64,000 nucleotides of DNA from Desulfatiglans anilini DSM 4660. Its GTDB lineage: Bacteria; Desulfobacterota; DSM-4660; Desulfatiglandales; Desulfatiglandaceae. The notes under the pieces were generated by a model. That model made no database searches and had not been told where the DNA came from. It was given only the letters and a program-made list of their open reading frames with translations. The translations under genes were made by a program, and so were the position numbers. Positions 38,398 through 48,940 of the stretch are shown in pieces. The stretch covers positions 1-64,000 of the forward strand of contig NZ_AULM01000002.1 in assembly GCF_000422285.1 (NCBI RefSeq). Reading direction: 5' to 3'. Position 1 is the first letter of the stretch, and every line of letters starts with the position of its first letter.

Positions 38398-38892
38398 TCA
38401 GGCACGGGCCTTCTGTTTGACGTAGTCTACAAGCCCCCCGGCCAGGATGATCTGGCGCATGAAGTCCGGAACGGGTTTGGCTTGGAAAACCCGGTCCCGT
38501 CCCACCACGCCGATACGGCCGGTGGTCAGATCCACATCCAGCCGGTCCCCTTCCTCGACGGCGTCGGCCGCCTCCTCCGATTCCAGGATGGGCAACCCGA
38601 TATTGAAGGCGTTGCGGTAAAAGATCCGTGCGAAACTTTTGGCGATGATGACATCGATCCCGGCCGCCTTGATGGCCCACGGGGCATGTTCGCGGGACGA
38701 GCCGCAGCCGAAGTTGACGCCGGCGACGAGGATGTCCCCTTTCCGGACATCCCCCGCGAACTCGGGGCGCAGGTCCGCAAAGCAGTTCTTCGCCAGGATG
38801 TCTTTGTCGGATACATTCAGGAACCGCGCGGGAATGATGAGGTCCGTGTCGATGTGATCACCCAGTTTCCAAACCTTGCCTTGAAAATGCAT
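38398..38892 (-). CDS. leuD: 3-isopropylmalate dehydratase small subunit
   Basis: Swivelling domain partner of LeuC in isomerising 2- to 3-isopropylmalate (and citramalate), 164 residues. Short archaeal-type LeuD with [14 protein letters not shown] near the start and the motif [13 protein letters not shown]. The gene lies 258 bases downstream of leuC with two strong hairpins in between. Confidence 0.95.
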   Translation of the reverse strand: MHFQGKVWKLGDHIDTDLIIPARFLNVSDKDILAKNCFADLRPEFAGDVRKGDILVAGVNFGCGSSREHAPWAIKAAGIDVIIAKSFARIFYRNAFNIGLPILESEEAADAVEEGDRLDVDLTTGRIGVVGRDRVFQAKPVPDFMRQIILAGGLVDYVKQKARA

Positions 38893-39011
38893 AGTGCTTA
38901 TGTCCTCCAGGGTACCGGTCTGTACCGTTCTGCTTTGCGGGATCGCGCCGATCCAGCCGTTGGTCCTGATGAGGAAGCGGCAGTCGAGGTGCTGCGCCTC
39001 CGTGGGATGTT

Positions 39012-39068
39012 GGGGCCCCCATCTGTGGCCGGGGGCCCCCGTCTAAACCCCTTCCGGTTGGGAAGGGG
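39012..39068. other. Two consecutive strong hairpins between leuC and leuD
   Basis: GGGGCCCCC (39012-39020) pairs with GGGGGCCCC (39031-39039) around a 10-base loop. CCCCTTCC (39048-39055) pairs with GGAAGGGG (39061-39068) around GGTTG. No T tract follows either on the minus strand, so a processing or stability element is as likely as a terminator. Confidence 0.7.
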
Positions 39069-39150
39069 GGTGCTTTCCTCCCTTGTTGAGGGAGATGTCC
39101 GGGCATTGCCGCGCTGATAAGCCGGAACGCCCATTCGGCACCCGCTCCCC

Positions 39151-40413
39151 TTACAGTGTGTCGGGAGCGGTGATATGCCCGGTTACGGCGGATGCGGCTG
39201 CAACGGTGGGATTGGCCAGGTAGACCTCGCTTTTCGGGTGACCCATCCGGCCGATGAAATTGCGGTTGCTGGTCGAAAGGGCCTTCTCGCCTTCCGCCAG
39301 GATGCCCATGTGGCCTCCGAGACAGGGCCCGCAGCAGGGCGGACCGATGACGGCGCCGGCCTCTAGGAGCGTTTCGATGATGCCCTCCCGGATCGCGTCC
39401 CGATAGATGGTCGGGGAGCCGGGGATGACGATCAGCCGGGTCCCGCGGGCGACCGTCCGCCCTTTCAGAATGGCCGCGGCCTTCCGCAGATCGCTCAGCC
39501 GCCCGTTGGTGCAGGATCCGATGAAGACCTGGTCCAGCTTGACGGCGCCGGCCTCCGCAACGGGACGGACATTCTCCGGCGAGTGGGGGAAGGCGACTTG
39601 CGGTTCGAGGGTCTCCAGGTCGATCTCGACCACCTCTTCGAAAACGGCGTCCGGGTCGTCCGCCAAATACAGGCCTTCCCGCCGGCTTCGCCCGGCCATA
39701 TACTCGCGCGTGGTCTCGTCGGGGGCGAAGATGCCGTTCTTGGCACCGGCCTCGACGGCCATGTTGGCCATAGTGAAACGGTCGTCCATCCCGAGCTGTC
39801 CGATCCCTTCTCCGCTGAAGGCGAGGGTCTTGTACCCGGCGCCTTCCACCCCGAGGAGCCCGATCGTTTTCAGGATCAGATCCTTCCCGCCGACCCAGGG
39901 TTGCAACCGGCCGTGATAGACCACCTTTATGCCGGCGGGCACCTTCAGCCAGATGCGCCCCGTGGCCATGATGACGCCCAAGTCCGTGCTGCCGACACCG
40001 GCTGAGAAGGCCCCGAGTGCGCCGTAGGTGCAGGTGTGGCTGTCGGCCCCGATCACCAGGTCGCCCGGCACCACCAGGCCCTTTTCCGGCAGGATCACGT
40101 GCTCGATGCCGGATTCGGACAGTTCGAAATAGTGCTCGATGTCGTATCGGGCCGCGAAGTTTGCCATCAGCTTGGCCTGCTGCGCCGAGGGAATGTCCTT
40201 GTTGGGCACGAAGTGATCCGGGACCAGGGCGACCTTTTCGCGGTCGAAGACCCGGTCCAGGCCGAAGCCCTCGAATACCCCGATCGCCAGCGGCGCCGTG
40301 ATATCGTTGGCGAGCGCCAGGTCGACCTCGACGTCGATGAGGTCGCCCGGTTGGACGGCATCCCGGCCCGCGTGCCGGGCCAGGATCTTTTCAGTCAGTG
40401 TCATGGGGGTCAT
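39151..40413 (-). CDS. leuC: 3-isopropylmalate dehydratase large subunit
   Basis: Aconitase-type 4Fe-4S enzyme subunit, 420 residues, of the HacA/LeuC type. Motifs: [35 protein letters not shown] (first cluster Cys) and [16 protein letters not shown] (other two Cys). The ATG at 40413 starts [15 protein letters not shown]; 36 residues upstream in frame are ignored. Paired with the short LeuD, as in archaeal-type isopropylmalate and citramalate isomerases. Confidence 0.95.
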   Translation of the reverse strand: MTPMTLTEKILARHAGRDAVQPGDLIDVEVDLALANDITAPLAIGVFEGFGLDRVFDREKVALVPDHFVPNKDIPSAQQAKLMANFAARYDIEHYFELSESGIEHVILPEKGLVVPGDLVIGADSHTCTYGALGAFSAGVGSTDLGVIMATGRIWLKVPAGIKVVYHGRLQPWVGGKDLILKTIGLLGVEGAGYKTLAFSGEGIGQLGMDDRFTMANMAVEAGAKNGIFAPDETTREYMAGRSRREGLYLADDPDAVFEEVVEIDLETLEPQVAFPHSPENVRPVAEAGAVKLDQVFIGSCTNGRLSDLRKAAAILKGRTVARGTRLIVIPGSPTIYRDAIREGIIETLLEAGAVIGPPCCGPCLGGHMGILAEGEKALSTSNRNFIGRMGHPKSEVYLANPTVAAASAVTGHITAPDTL

Positions 40414-40548
40414 GCGTTTATCCCTTTCTGGTTTCCGTTTCCGGGTCTTGGGGCCCGCCGCTCCAAGGCGCCTGGACCGCCCTGGGGCGGCAGAGGCCCG
40501 GCGGTTCGAAAGTCCTGCCACCCGGGCCGCCGGGGTCGACCCGGGAAT

Positions 40549-42090
<1,542 letters not shown>

Positions 42091-42157
42091 AACGCGTCAG
42101 CCTCCCTGATTCAAGAAAATAGCGATGATTGAAGACAGTCTGGTCTTTCCCGGGATG

Positions 42158-43822
42158 CTAACGCCCAAGGGCCCGCCGCAGACTTCCACTGGGGGAAGGA
42201 TCTGCGGCGGTTGCCTCCATGTGAGCGGGTTTTGTATCGTTGCCGGGGTTTTCCTCGACGGGGCCTTTGGACAGCTTGTACTGCACACTGTCCACCAGGG
42301 CCTGCCAGCTGGCCTCGATGATGTTTTCGGAAACCCCGACAGTGGTCCAGATCTCCCGGCTGTCGCGGGACTCGATTTGTACACGCACCTTGGCGCCGGT
42401 GCCTTCGCTGCCGTCGATGACACGCACCTTGAAATCGACCAGCCCCATTTCCTCGACCTCGGGGAAGAACTTCCCAAGCGCCTTCCGCAGGGCATGGTCG
42501 AGTGCGTTGACGGGTCCGTCGCCTTCGGCCGCCGTGATTTCGACCTCGTCTCCGACCGAGATCTTGATGGTGGCCTGGGCGGTGTCCTCGCCGTCCCGGT
42601 TCTTCTCGATCGTGACGCGGAAGGACTCCAGCACGAAGGGATCCTGATACTGACCGGTGACCTTCTTGATCAGCAATTCGAGCGACCCTTCGGCGGCCTC
42701 GAACTGAAAGCCCTGGTCCTCGAGTTCCTTCACCCTCTGGACGACCTTCTGGCTGTCGTAGCCGTTTCCGCCGAGCTTGATCCCCAGTTCCTGGGTCTTG
42801 AACTCGATATTGCTCTTCCCCGACAGGTCGGAGACCAGGACGCGGCGGCGGTTTCCGACCTGCTCGGGTTCGATGTGCTCGTAGGCCGCAGGGTTCTTGA
42901 GGATGGCGCTCACGTGGACACCGCCCTTGTGCGCGAAGGCGCTATGTCCGACAAACGGGCGCTGGTTGACGGGCGGGACGTTGGCCACCTCACTGACGAA
43001 GCGCGAGAGCTCGGTCAAGTGCCGGATCTTTTCGGGTGGAATGCAGTCATAGCCCATCTTGAGCTGCAGGTTGCCGATGACGGCGATCAGATCGACGTTG
43101 CCGCACCGTTCACCATAGCCGTTGATGGTCCCCTGCACCATGACGGCGCCGTTCTGCACCGCGGTGAGGGAATTGGCCAGGGCCAGGCCGCAGTCGTTGT
43201 GGGCATGGATCCCGAGCGGCGTATGGACGCGCGGGGCCACCTGCTGCAGAGTGCTCTGGACTTCTCCGGGCAGGGTGCCGCCGTTCGTGTCGCAGAGGAC
43301 CAGGAAATCCGCTCCGCCCTTCTCGGCGGCGGCGAGGGTTTGCAGGGCATAATCCCGGTTGCGTTTGAAACCGTCAAAAAAGTGCTCTGCGTCGTAGATG
43401 ACTTCCAGGCCCTTTTCCTTCAGATATCGGACGGTGTTTTCTATCAGATCCGCGTTCTGTTCCAGGGAGATGCCGAGGATTTCCTCCGCGTGGAGATCCC
43501 AGCTCTTGCCGAAGACGGTCACGGTCTGGACCCCCGAGTTCAGCAGGGCTTGAATACTGGGGTCGTCCTCGGGCTGCATCTGCGCTCTGTGGGTGCTTCC
43601 GAAGGCGGTCAAACGGGAATGCTTGAAGTCGTTCCGTGCAGCCATTTCGAAGAATCGGGCGTCTTTCGGGTTCGAGCCCGGCCACCCGCCTTCTATGTAA
43701 TGGATGCAAAAGCCATCGAGCTTGCGGGCGATCCGCAGTTTGTCCTCGGCTGAGAGGTTGACTTGCTCACCCTGAGTTCCATCCCTGAGTGTTGTGTCGT
43801 AGATGATGATCTGTACCGCCAT
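42158..43822 (-). CDS. cimA: (R)-citramalate synthase
   Basis: Condenses acetyl-CoA with pyruvate to citramalate, the threonine-independent entry to isoleucine. 554 residues: IYDTTLRDGTQGEQVNLSAEDK at the start, FIYDGGWPGSNPKD-type motif (YIEGGWPGSNPKDARFF), HAHNDCGLALANS metal site, and a C-terminal allosteric domain. It is the CimA-type rather than LeuA-type branch by the GGWPGSNPKD motif. First structural gene behind the attenuator. Confidence 0.92.
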   Translation of the reverse strand: MAVQIIIYDTTLRDGTQGEQVNLSAEDKLRIARKLDGFCIHYIEGGWPGSNPKDARFFEMAARNDFKHSRLTAFGSTHRAQMQPEDDPSIQALLNSGVQTVTVFGKSWDLHAEEILGISLEQNADLIENTVRYLKEKGLEVIYDAEHFFDGFKRNRDYALQTLAAAEKGGADFLVLCDTNGGTLPGEVQSTLQQVAPRVHTPLGIHAHNDCGLALANSLTAVQNGAVMVQGTINGYGERCGNVDLIAVIGNLQLKMGYDCIPPEKIRHLTELSRFVSEVANVPPVNQRPFVGHSAFAHKGGVHVSAILKNPAAYEHIEPEQVGNRRRVLVSDLSGKSNIEFKTQELGIKLGGNGYDSQKVVQRVKELEDQGFQFEAAEGSLELLIKKVTGQYQDPFVLESFRVTIEKNRDGEDTAQATIKISVGDEVEITAAEGDGPVNALDHALRKALGKFFPEVEEMGLVDFKVRVIDGSEGTGAKVRVQIESRDSREIWTTVGVSENIIEASWQALVDSVQYKLSKGPVEENPGNDTKPAHMEATAADPSPSGSLRRALGR

Positions 43823-43849
43823 GACGTTGCTCCCTTGATGCGAAAGGCC

Positions 43850-43889
43850 AAAAAAAAATCCGTTATCAGGCGGACCTGATAACGGATTT
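43850..43889 (-). terminator. Attenuator terminator of the branched-chain operon
   Basis: On the minus strand: a perfect 15-bp stem AAATCCGTTATCAGG / CCTGATAACGGATTT (43875-43889 and 43856-43870) with loop TCCG, followed by nine Ts (43850-43858, overlapping the stem end). The stem arm can pair instead with an upstream segment (43913-43926), giving an antiterminator. Confidence 0.93.
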
Positions 43890-43904
43890 GGGGAAACTCT
43901 CTTG

Positions 43905-44024
43905 CTACTTAGCCATTATCAGGTCCGGGGACTTGAGTCGTACGACCAAAAGGAGAAGCAACAAGGATACCAGGATCCCTGTTGCGCTGATAATGGCGAT
44001 AATGTTAAAGTCCAAGTAGCTCAT
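43905..44024 (-). CDS. Leader peptide of the ilv-leu attenuator
   Basis: An ORF of 39 codons on the minus strand, too short for the usual length cut-off. The start is ATG at 44024-44022, the stop TAG at 43907-43905. Nineteen of 39 residues are Ile, Leu or Val, including SATGILVSLLLLLLVVRLK and IIAII. The stop lies 15 bases before the terminator stem. Ribosome stalling at Ile/Leu/Val codons would cover segment 1 (43987-43996) and free segment 2 (43913-43926) to pair with segment 3 (43872-43885). Confidence 0.88.
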   Translation of the reverse strand: MSYLDFNIIAIISATGILVSLLLLLLVVRLKSPDLIMAK

Positions 44025-44058
44025 ACCGGCTATTTTCTCGTCAAAAGATTATTTTTCC

Positions 44059-44087
44059 ACTTTAGGGAGACCTCGGAAACTTGTCAA
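44059..44087 (-). promoter_or_regulatory. Sigma-70 promoter of the branched-chain operon
   Basis: On the minus strand: TTGACA (44082-44087), 17-bp spacer, TAAAGT (44059-44064). It lies about 35 bases before the leader-peptide start and 240 before cimA. Confidence 0.75.
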
Positions 44088-44159
44088 GCTTTTTTTGTAA
44101 AAATCCTTCTCCGCTTGGGACCTGGAGATATTCCGGTGGGCGGCCGGCATGGTAATAGT

Positions 44160-45914
44160 ATGAAAGAGATCTTGTTGATCTACCCGCACTGCCTCGAGGA
44201 GCGGCTGGACGACGAAGACGCGTCGGTGGTCCCCATTGGATTGTTCTATATCGGTGCTGCGCTGGAGGCCGACGGGCGAAAGGTCGAGATCCTGAACACC
44301 CATCCGATGAGGGGCCGGCCGGAGGTCATTGAAAAGATGATCGCTGATCGAAAACCCGATGTCATCGGGTTTTCGATTCTGCATGCCAATCGATGGCCCG
44401 GGCTCGAGATGGCGCGTCTGGCCAAGAAGATTCATCCCGGCGTCCCGGTGGTGTTTGGGGGAGTCGGGCCCACCTTTTTGTGGGAGCATTTCCTGCGGCA
44501 TTTTCCAGAGGTCGATTTCGCTGTCGTGGGCGAAGGGGAGCGGGCGTTCCTGGAGCTCCTGCGTTGTCTCGAGAGGGATGACAGGGAGGCCGTCCGCCGA
44601 ATTCCCGGGATCGCGTGTCGGGATGGGGATCGGATCGTCTTCAACGGGCCTGGCTCTCCTGTCGAGCAGCTTGACCGGCTGCCGGACCCGGCGCGCTACT
44701 TCGATTTCCAGCATCTGACATCGAGCCGTGGATGCCCGGGCCGGTGCACCTTTTGCGGTTCGCCGGCCTTTTGGGGCCACAAGGTGAGGTTCCATTCGCC
44801 CTCCTATTTCGTCAACCAGATCGAGCGGTTGTATCGTCGCGGTCAGCGCTTTTTCTATGTGTCGGACGATACCTTCACGCTCCAGCCCGACCGGGTGATC
44901 GCGATCTGCAAGGCCATTCTGGCCAGGGGACTCGATATATCCTGGGCAGCGATCTGCCGTGTCAAGGATGTCCACGAGGAGCTTCTCTACTGGATGCGCA
45001 AGGCGGGTTGTGTCCAGATCAGTTACGGCGTTGAAAGCGGTTCGCCGGAAATAAGGGAGAGGCTTGGGAAGAGGATCAGCGAGGCTGAAATTCGGAAGGC
45101 GTTCCGGTTGACGCAGGCCTACGGCATCCTGGCCCGGGCCTATTTCATCTATGGATGCCCGGGGGAAAACGCCGACACGATCCAGACGACGCTCGATCTG
45201 ATGGACGACATCCAACCGCTCAGCGTCATCTTCTATATCCTCGATCTGTTTCCCGGCACGGCTCTGTATGCCGATTATATCCGGCGCTCGGGGGTTACAG
45301 ATGATATCTGGCTGAAGCGAGTCGAAGACGTCATGTATTTCGAAACCGATACGGAGCTGGGTCCCGAAAAGATTCTCGAATACGGCCGGAGCTTGCGCAC
45401 CGGTTTCCACCGTAGATTGGAAAGCTACATTCGCTCGCTGCAACTGGTTGATCTACCGGAGCTTTATCCTCTGCACGCTGATTTTCTTTCCCGGCTGGGC
45501 ATGACTCTTAGTCATGGCGATTATGCCCAAATCGAAGAAATCCGTGACAAGGCGGAACTCGCAGAGTGGCTTTACCGAAGGTCGCTCGGGTACCATGGCG
45601 ATCACCGGGCTTTTCTGGGGCTTGGGGTCCTTCTTCAGAAGCGGGGCGCCCATGCCGAAGCGGTGGAGGTTCTCGATCAGGGTCTAGGGTTTTTCCCCCA
45701 AAGTGAACCGCTGTGTGTCTGCATGGGGATCAGTCTGATCAACATGGGCCGATACCGGGAGGCGCTGGCTCTGTTCTCGAGATTCCCAGAGTCTGTGCAG
45801 GGGCTTCAGTACGCGGCCCTGTGCTACGGGGCACTTGGAGATAGCTCCAAAGCGTCCGCCGTCCGCAGGCGGGCAGCGGAGCTGCAATCCGGGTCTTTTT
45901 CATCAAAACATTGA
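44160..45914 (+). CDS. B12-binding radical SAM protein with C-terminal TPR region
   Basis: A 584-residue enzyme: an N-terminal cobalamin-binding domain (about residues 1-150, VIGFSILHANRW, PVVFGGVGPTF), a radical SAM core with the cluster motif CPGRCTFC (residue 191 onward) and a GVESGSPEIRERLGK strand, then helical TPR-like repeats in the last 110 residues. Relatives act in methyl transfer or other radical chemistry on unknown substrates. Start ATG 44160; the frame runs farther upstream across the branched-chain leader but this is not coding. No biosynthetic partners nearby. Confidence 0.85.
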   Translation: MKEILLIYPHCLEERLDDEDASVVPIGLFYIGAALEADGRKVEILNTHPMRGRPEVIEKMIADRKPDVIGFSILHANRWPGLEMARLAKKIHPGVPVVFGGVGPTFLWEHFLRHFPEVDFAVVGEGERAFLELLRCLERDDREAVRRIPGIACRDGDRIVFNGPGSPVEQLDRLPDPARYFDFQHLTSSRGCPGRCTFCGSPAFWGHKVRFHSPSYFVNQIERLYRRGQRFFYVSDDTFTLQPDRVIAICKAILARGLDISWAAICRVKDVHEELLYWMRKAGCVQISYGVESGSPEIRERLGKRISEAEIRKAFRLTQAYGILARAYFIYGCPGENADTIQTTLDLMDDIQPLSVIFYILDLFPGTALYADYIRRSGVTDDIWLKRVEDVMYFETDTELGPEKILEYGRSLRTGFHRRLESYIRSLQLVDLPELYPLHADFLSRLGMTLSHGDYAQIEEIRDKAELAEWLYRRSLGYHGDHRAFLGLGVLLQKRGAHAEAVEVLDQGLGFFPQSEPLCVCMGISLINMGRYREALALFSRFPESVQGLQYAALCYGALGDSSKASAVRRRAAELQSGSFSSKH

Positions 45915-46062
45915 ATTTTTAGTTGTTTTGAGATAGCGTCAGGTCGTGCGGACTGGATGCCCTCCCTCGCCGAGGGGTGGCGCAAGGTCCGGTACTCCGC
46001 ACCGAAAACGTCCATAGAACCGTTTGCCGGACGAGAAATCATTCCGTTCCCGAAAGGCTGTC

Positions 46063-47445
46063 GTGTCCGAAAAACTGCAGATACTGGCAATCGATCCAGA
46101 CAGACAGAATCAGGGTCAATACACCCAGGTCCTCAACCCGCCTCACCAGGTTGTTTTTTGTTGGGACAGAGAGGAAATCCCTTCGGTCCTCAAACAGACG
46201 GAGTTCGATGTCGTCATTGTAGGTCTCAACGGGGTGGACGAGGGGGGGCTCGGCATCCTTGGCAAGGTCGCCGAGTGGTCTTCGCATACCCCGGTTCTGG
46301 CTGCCGGTGATTCGGACGAGCCAAGCCTGATCGTCAAGGCGATCAAAGGCGGCGCTTTCGATTTTGTTTCCCGGCCTTTCTCCAAGGAAAAACTGTTTGT
46401 CGCCATCGAGCGGGCTATCGAGAACCGGAGTCTGCGGAACGAAATTGACTATCTCAGAAGATCGCAGGACGTGATCTATGACTTCTGCCAGATCATCGCA
46501 TTCAGCCCCGTGATGAAGAGGTTGATCGAGACGCTCAAGAAGTTTTCACGGACGGATTCGACCATCCTGGTGACGGGGGAGACGGGAACGGGCAAGAGTT
46601 TTCTCTCCGGTGCGGTTCACTTCAACAGCATGAGGAGGAGCAAGCCTTTTATCAAGATCAACTGCGCCAACATCCCTGATAACCTTCTTGAAAGCGAGCT
46701 TTTCGGCCACGAGAAGGGCGCCTTCACGGGGGCATCGAAGACCCGTATCGGACGCCTCGAGCAGGGAAAAGGAGGCACGGTCTTTCTGGATGAGATCGGT
46801 GAGATGGCTTTGGGGCTGCAGGCCAAGCTTCTGCGCTTTCTCGAGGAGAAATCATTCGAACGTCTGGGCGGCAACCGGACGATCCAATCCGATGTACGCT
46901 TGATCGCCGCGACCAATCGAGACGCTGAAGAGCAGGTACGGGAGGGTAAGTTCCGGGAGGATCTTTATTACCGATTGAATGTTCTACGGGTGCATCTCCC
47001 GCCGCTGCGGGAAAGAAGGGAATGTATTCCGAGTCTGGCAAAGCATCTGCTGAATCGTAGCTGCCGGCAGTTGGGCAAATCTATCGAAGGATTCGCTCCG
47101 CATGTCCTGGACCGGTTCATCGATTACCGTTGGCCCGGCAATATCCGCCAGCTGGCGAATACCATCGAAAGGGCGGTCATCCTCGAAGATTCCGAGGTGA
47201 TCCAGCCCGACAGCATCCATCTTCCCGACGCCGTCATTGTGCCGCAACCCCCTCCCGAGTGCGAAGCTCAGACGGCCTTACGCTCGCTTGACGGCCACGA
47301 GAGGCAGATGATTCTGAACGCGCTCGAAGATTGTCTTTGGGTCCAGAAGGATGCCGCAGCCCTTCTGGGGATTAGTCCACGGGCCCTCAATTATAAGATA
47401 AAAAAATTTCACATCACGCATGCCAGATGGCGCCGAAATCGATGA
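46063..47445 (+). CDS. Sigma-54 dependent activator with degenerate receiver domain
   Basis: A 460-residue transcription activator: N-terminal receiver-like domain (residues 5-120), sigma-54 AAA+ domain with Walker A GETGTGKS near 172 and GAFTGA at 219, and a Fis-type helix-turn-helix at the C-terminus (AAALLGISPRALNYKIKKF). The expected phospho-acceptor Asp is replaced: VVIVGLNG instead of VVIVDxxM. Regulation by phosphorylation is therefore doubtful. The start is GTG 46063 with AAAGG upstream. No histidine kinase is adjacent. Confidence 0.87.
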   Translation: MSEKLQILAIDPDRQNQGQYTQVLNPPHQVVFCWDREEIPSVLKQTEFDVVIVGLNGVDEGGLGILGKVAEWSSHTPVLAAGDSDEPSLIVKAIKGGAFDFVSRPFSKEKLFVAIERAIENRSLRNEIDYLRRSQDVIYDFCQIIAFSPVMKRLIETLKKFSRTDSTILVTGETGTGKSFLSGAVHFNSMRRSKPFIKINCANIPDNLLESELFGHEKGAFTGASKTRIGRLEQGKGGTVFLDEIGEMALGLQAKLLRFLEEKSFERLGGNRTIQSDVRLIAATNRDAEEQVREGKFREDLYYRLNVLRVHLPPLRERRECIPSLAKHLLNRSCRQLGKSIEGFAPHVLDRFIDYRWPGNIRQLANTIERAVILEDSEVIQPDSIHLPDAVIVPQPPPECEAQTALRSLDGHERQMILNALEDCLWVQKDAAALLGISPRALNYKIKKFHITHARWRRNR

Positions 47446-47470
47446 TGAGGTGCAAGCCGGTCGGTAAGGC

Positions 47471-47857
47471 TCAGGTTCGGTCGGGGCAAGGCGGGGGTGG
47501 GTCCGGCGGCTTAGGCGTAAGGCGGACGTTGCTTTTTTTGAGCTCGACAACCAGGGGAATCCCCTCTCGCACCCCTTGCTCAGCGAGTTCCCCCTCTACG
47601 AGGCTGTAAACGAGGTCGAGAAGGGTTTTCCTGAACTCGGCAACGGCAAGATCGTACATCAGCCATTCTTCGACCGCTCCGCTGACGATTACGGTAACGC
47701 TTTTTTCTTTCGGACCGCGGGATCCTATCTTTCTGAGTGTGATGTCCAAGGGTCCGAAGGGGGTCAGGAAGCGTCTTTCCGTCTCCCCTTTGCGGCCGGT
47801 CTTCGTTGAAATGAGCATGACCGGCACGGTCAGGTCCACTTTGTCCATGGTGTTCAC
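47471..47857 (-). CDS. Hypothetical protein, 128 residues
   Basis: A soluble protein with a beta-rich N-terminal part (MDKVDLTVPVMLISTKTGRKG) and a proline-rich C-terminus (PKPPDPPPPCPDR). I do not recognise it. The start is GTG 47857 or ATG 47848; the second gives 125 residues. It is convergent with the sigma-54 activator (25 bases apart). Confidence 0.6.
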   Translation of the reverse strand: MNTMDKVDLTVPVMLISTKTGRKGETERRFLTPFGPLDITLRKIGSRGPKEKSVTVIVSGAVEEWLMYDLAVAEFRKTLLDLVYSLVEGELAEQGVREGIPLVVELKKSNVRLTPKPPDPPPPCPDRT

Positions 47858-48327
47858 CCTGCATCCTCCGGCTCTTGCCGCCAGGCGTGCAAACGCTGAT
47901 CTTCGCTATAGGTCATCATGCGCATCCTCCATGCTTTTTGCCCGTTTGGAATGACAGGTTTGAACCGTCTCTCGATGAAAAGGTTCACCCGTCGGCCTGT
48001 GTTCGGGAAGCCCGAGCATCGTTTGGCATCCACCTGACGGCTGCCCATGTCGGCGTAGCCGCCGATGCAGCCTGTTTCAAGGATCGAAACAAAGCAACCC
48101 ACAAGGATTCCCTGCATGCTTGATGCCATATCCGGTTCGTCTGAGGATGGGCATGGTGTCAATACGATGCCGGCTGATCGTGCCTGCCTGATCGCAGAGG
48201 GTTTTCCCCGCAACGACGGGTGCAGGGCAAATGCCCGCTTCCAAGAAGGCCTTTCAATCGTCATCTGCCGGGGTTCTGCGTGCCTGATTCCGGGGGGCGT
48301 TTCCCGTTACTGAAATGTAACTCGATT
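47858..48327. other. Gene-poor stretch before repeat copies 6 and 7
   Basis: The only long frame (minus strand, 47854-48264) has unusual composition and no good start, so I do not call it. I see no RNA gene, promoter or terminator here. Confidence 0.4.
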
Positions 48328-48495
48328 CCATCCGGAAATGGTCTTTTTGGCCAATCTCGGCGTCAATCTGCACGTTTGCTTGTGCGGCGACCTGCAGGTC
48401 GCCTCCGCGCAAACGCTTGATTTCATTGATATTGGCCAAAAGTCTTCATTTCCGGATCGGAAACCGGGTTCTACCGGGAAATCATTTCCGGATGG
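48328..48495 (-). repeat. Dispersed palindromic repeat, copy 6 (best preserved)
   Basis: It runs from CCATCCGGAAATGGTCTTTT to CATTTCCGGATGG, so the ends form an inverted repeat. Inward follow TTGGCCAA (48347-48354) and a second TTGGCCAA (about 48432-48439), GTTTGC and GCAAAC arms, and the perfect central palindrome GGCGACCTGCAGGTCGCC (48386-48403). Confidence 0.9.
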
Positions 48496-48732
48496 AATGT
48501 AACTCGTATGCCCATGTGGTATCTTTCCGATTGGATGGGTGGACAGCGGTTCCGGAGACAGGAAGACCGTCTCCGGCTATGGAGCGTGTGCAGAATGGTC
48601 ATCGGCCGAAAGACGTTTCTTTGAAAACAAGGGGGTGACAGGGCCCTGGAATTCTGGCATATTGCAGACACATTGAGCCGGGCCGGGGGTTATGGAAGGT
48701 CGTTGTCACCCGGCCCGGTTCTCACGATCTTT

Positions 48733-48901
48733 CCCTCCGGAAATGGTCTTTTTGCCCAATCTCTGCGTCAATCTGCGCGCTTGCTTGTGCGGCGTACTAT
48801 CCGTACGCCTCCGCGCGACCGCTCGATTTCCTTGATCTTGGCCAAGAATCCCCATTTCCGGATTGGAAACCGGGTTCTACCGGGAAATCATTTCCGGATG
48901 G
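48733..48901 (-). repeat. Dispersed palindromic repeat, copy 7
   Basis: Same orientation as copy 6, about 240 bases downstream of it. The central stem is GGCGTAC-TATCC-GTACGCC (48791-48809), i.e. both arms changed together compared with GGCGACC/GGTCGCC. The right end CATTTCCGGATGG lies 40 bases before a small gene. Confidence 0.9.
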
Positions 48902-48940
48902 ATACGCAATAAACAACCGAATCAGGAGGTTGATGAAACC

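Noticed and set aside
47854-48264. Minus-strand frame of 136 codons overlapping the start of the 128-residue gene
   Set aside because: The composition is rich in Arg, Ser, Met and Cys without pattern, there is no ribosome binding site, and no domain. Only its last 21 codons, next to the GTG at 47857, could belong to a tiny upstream peptide.
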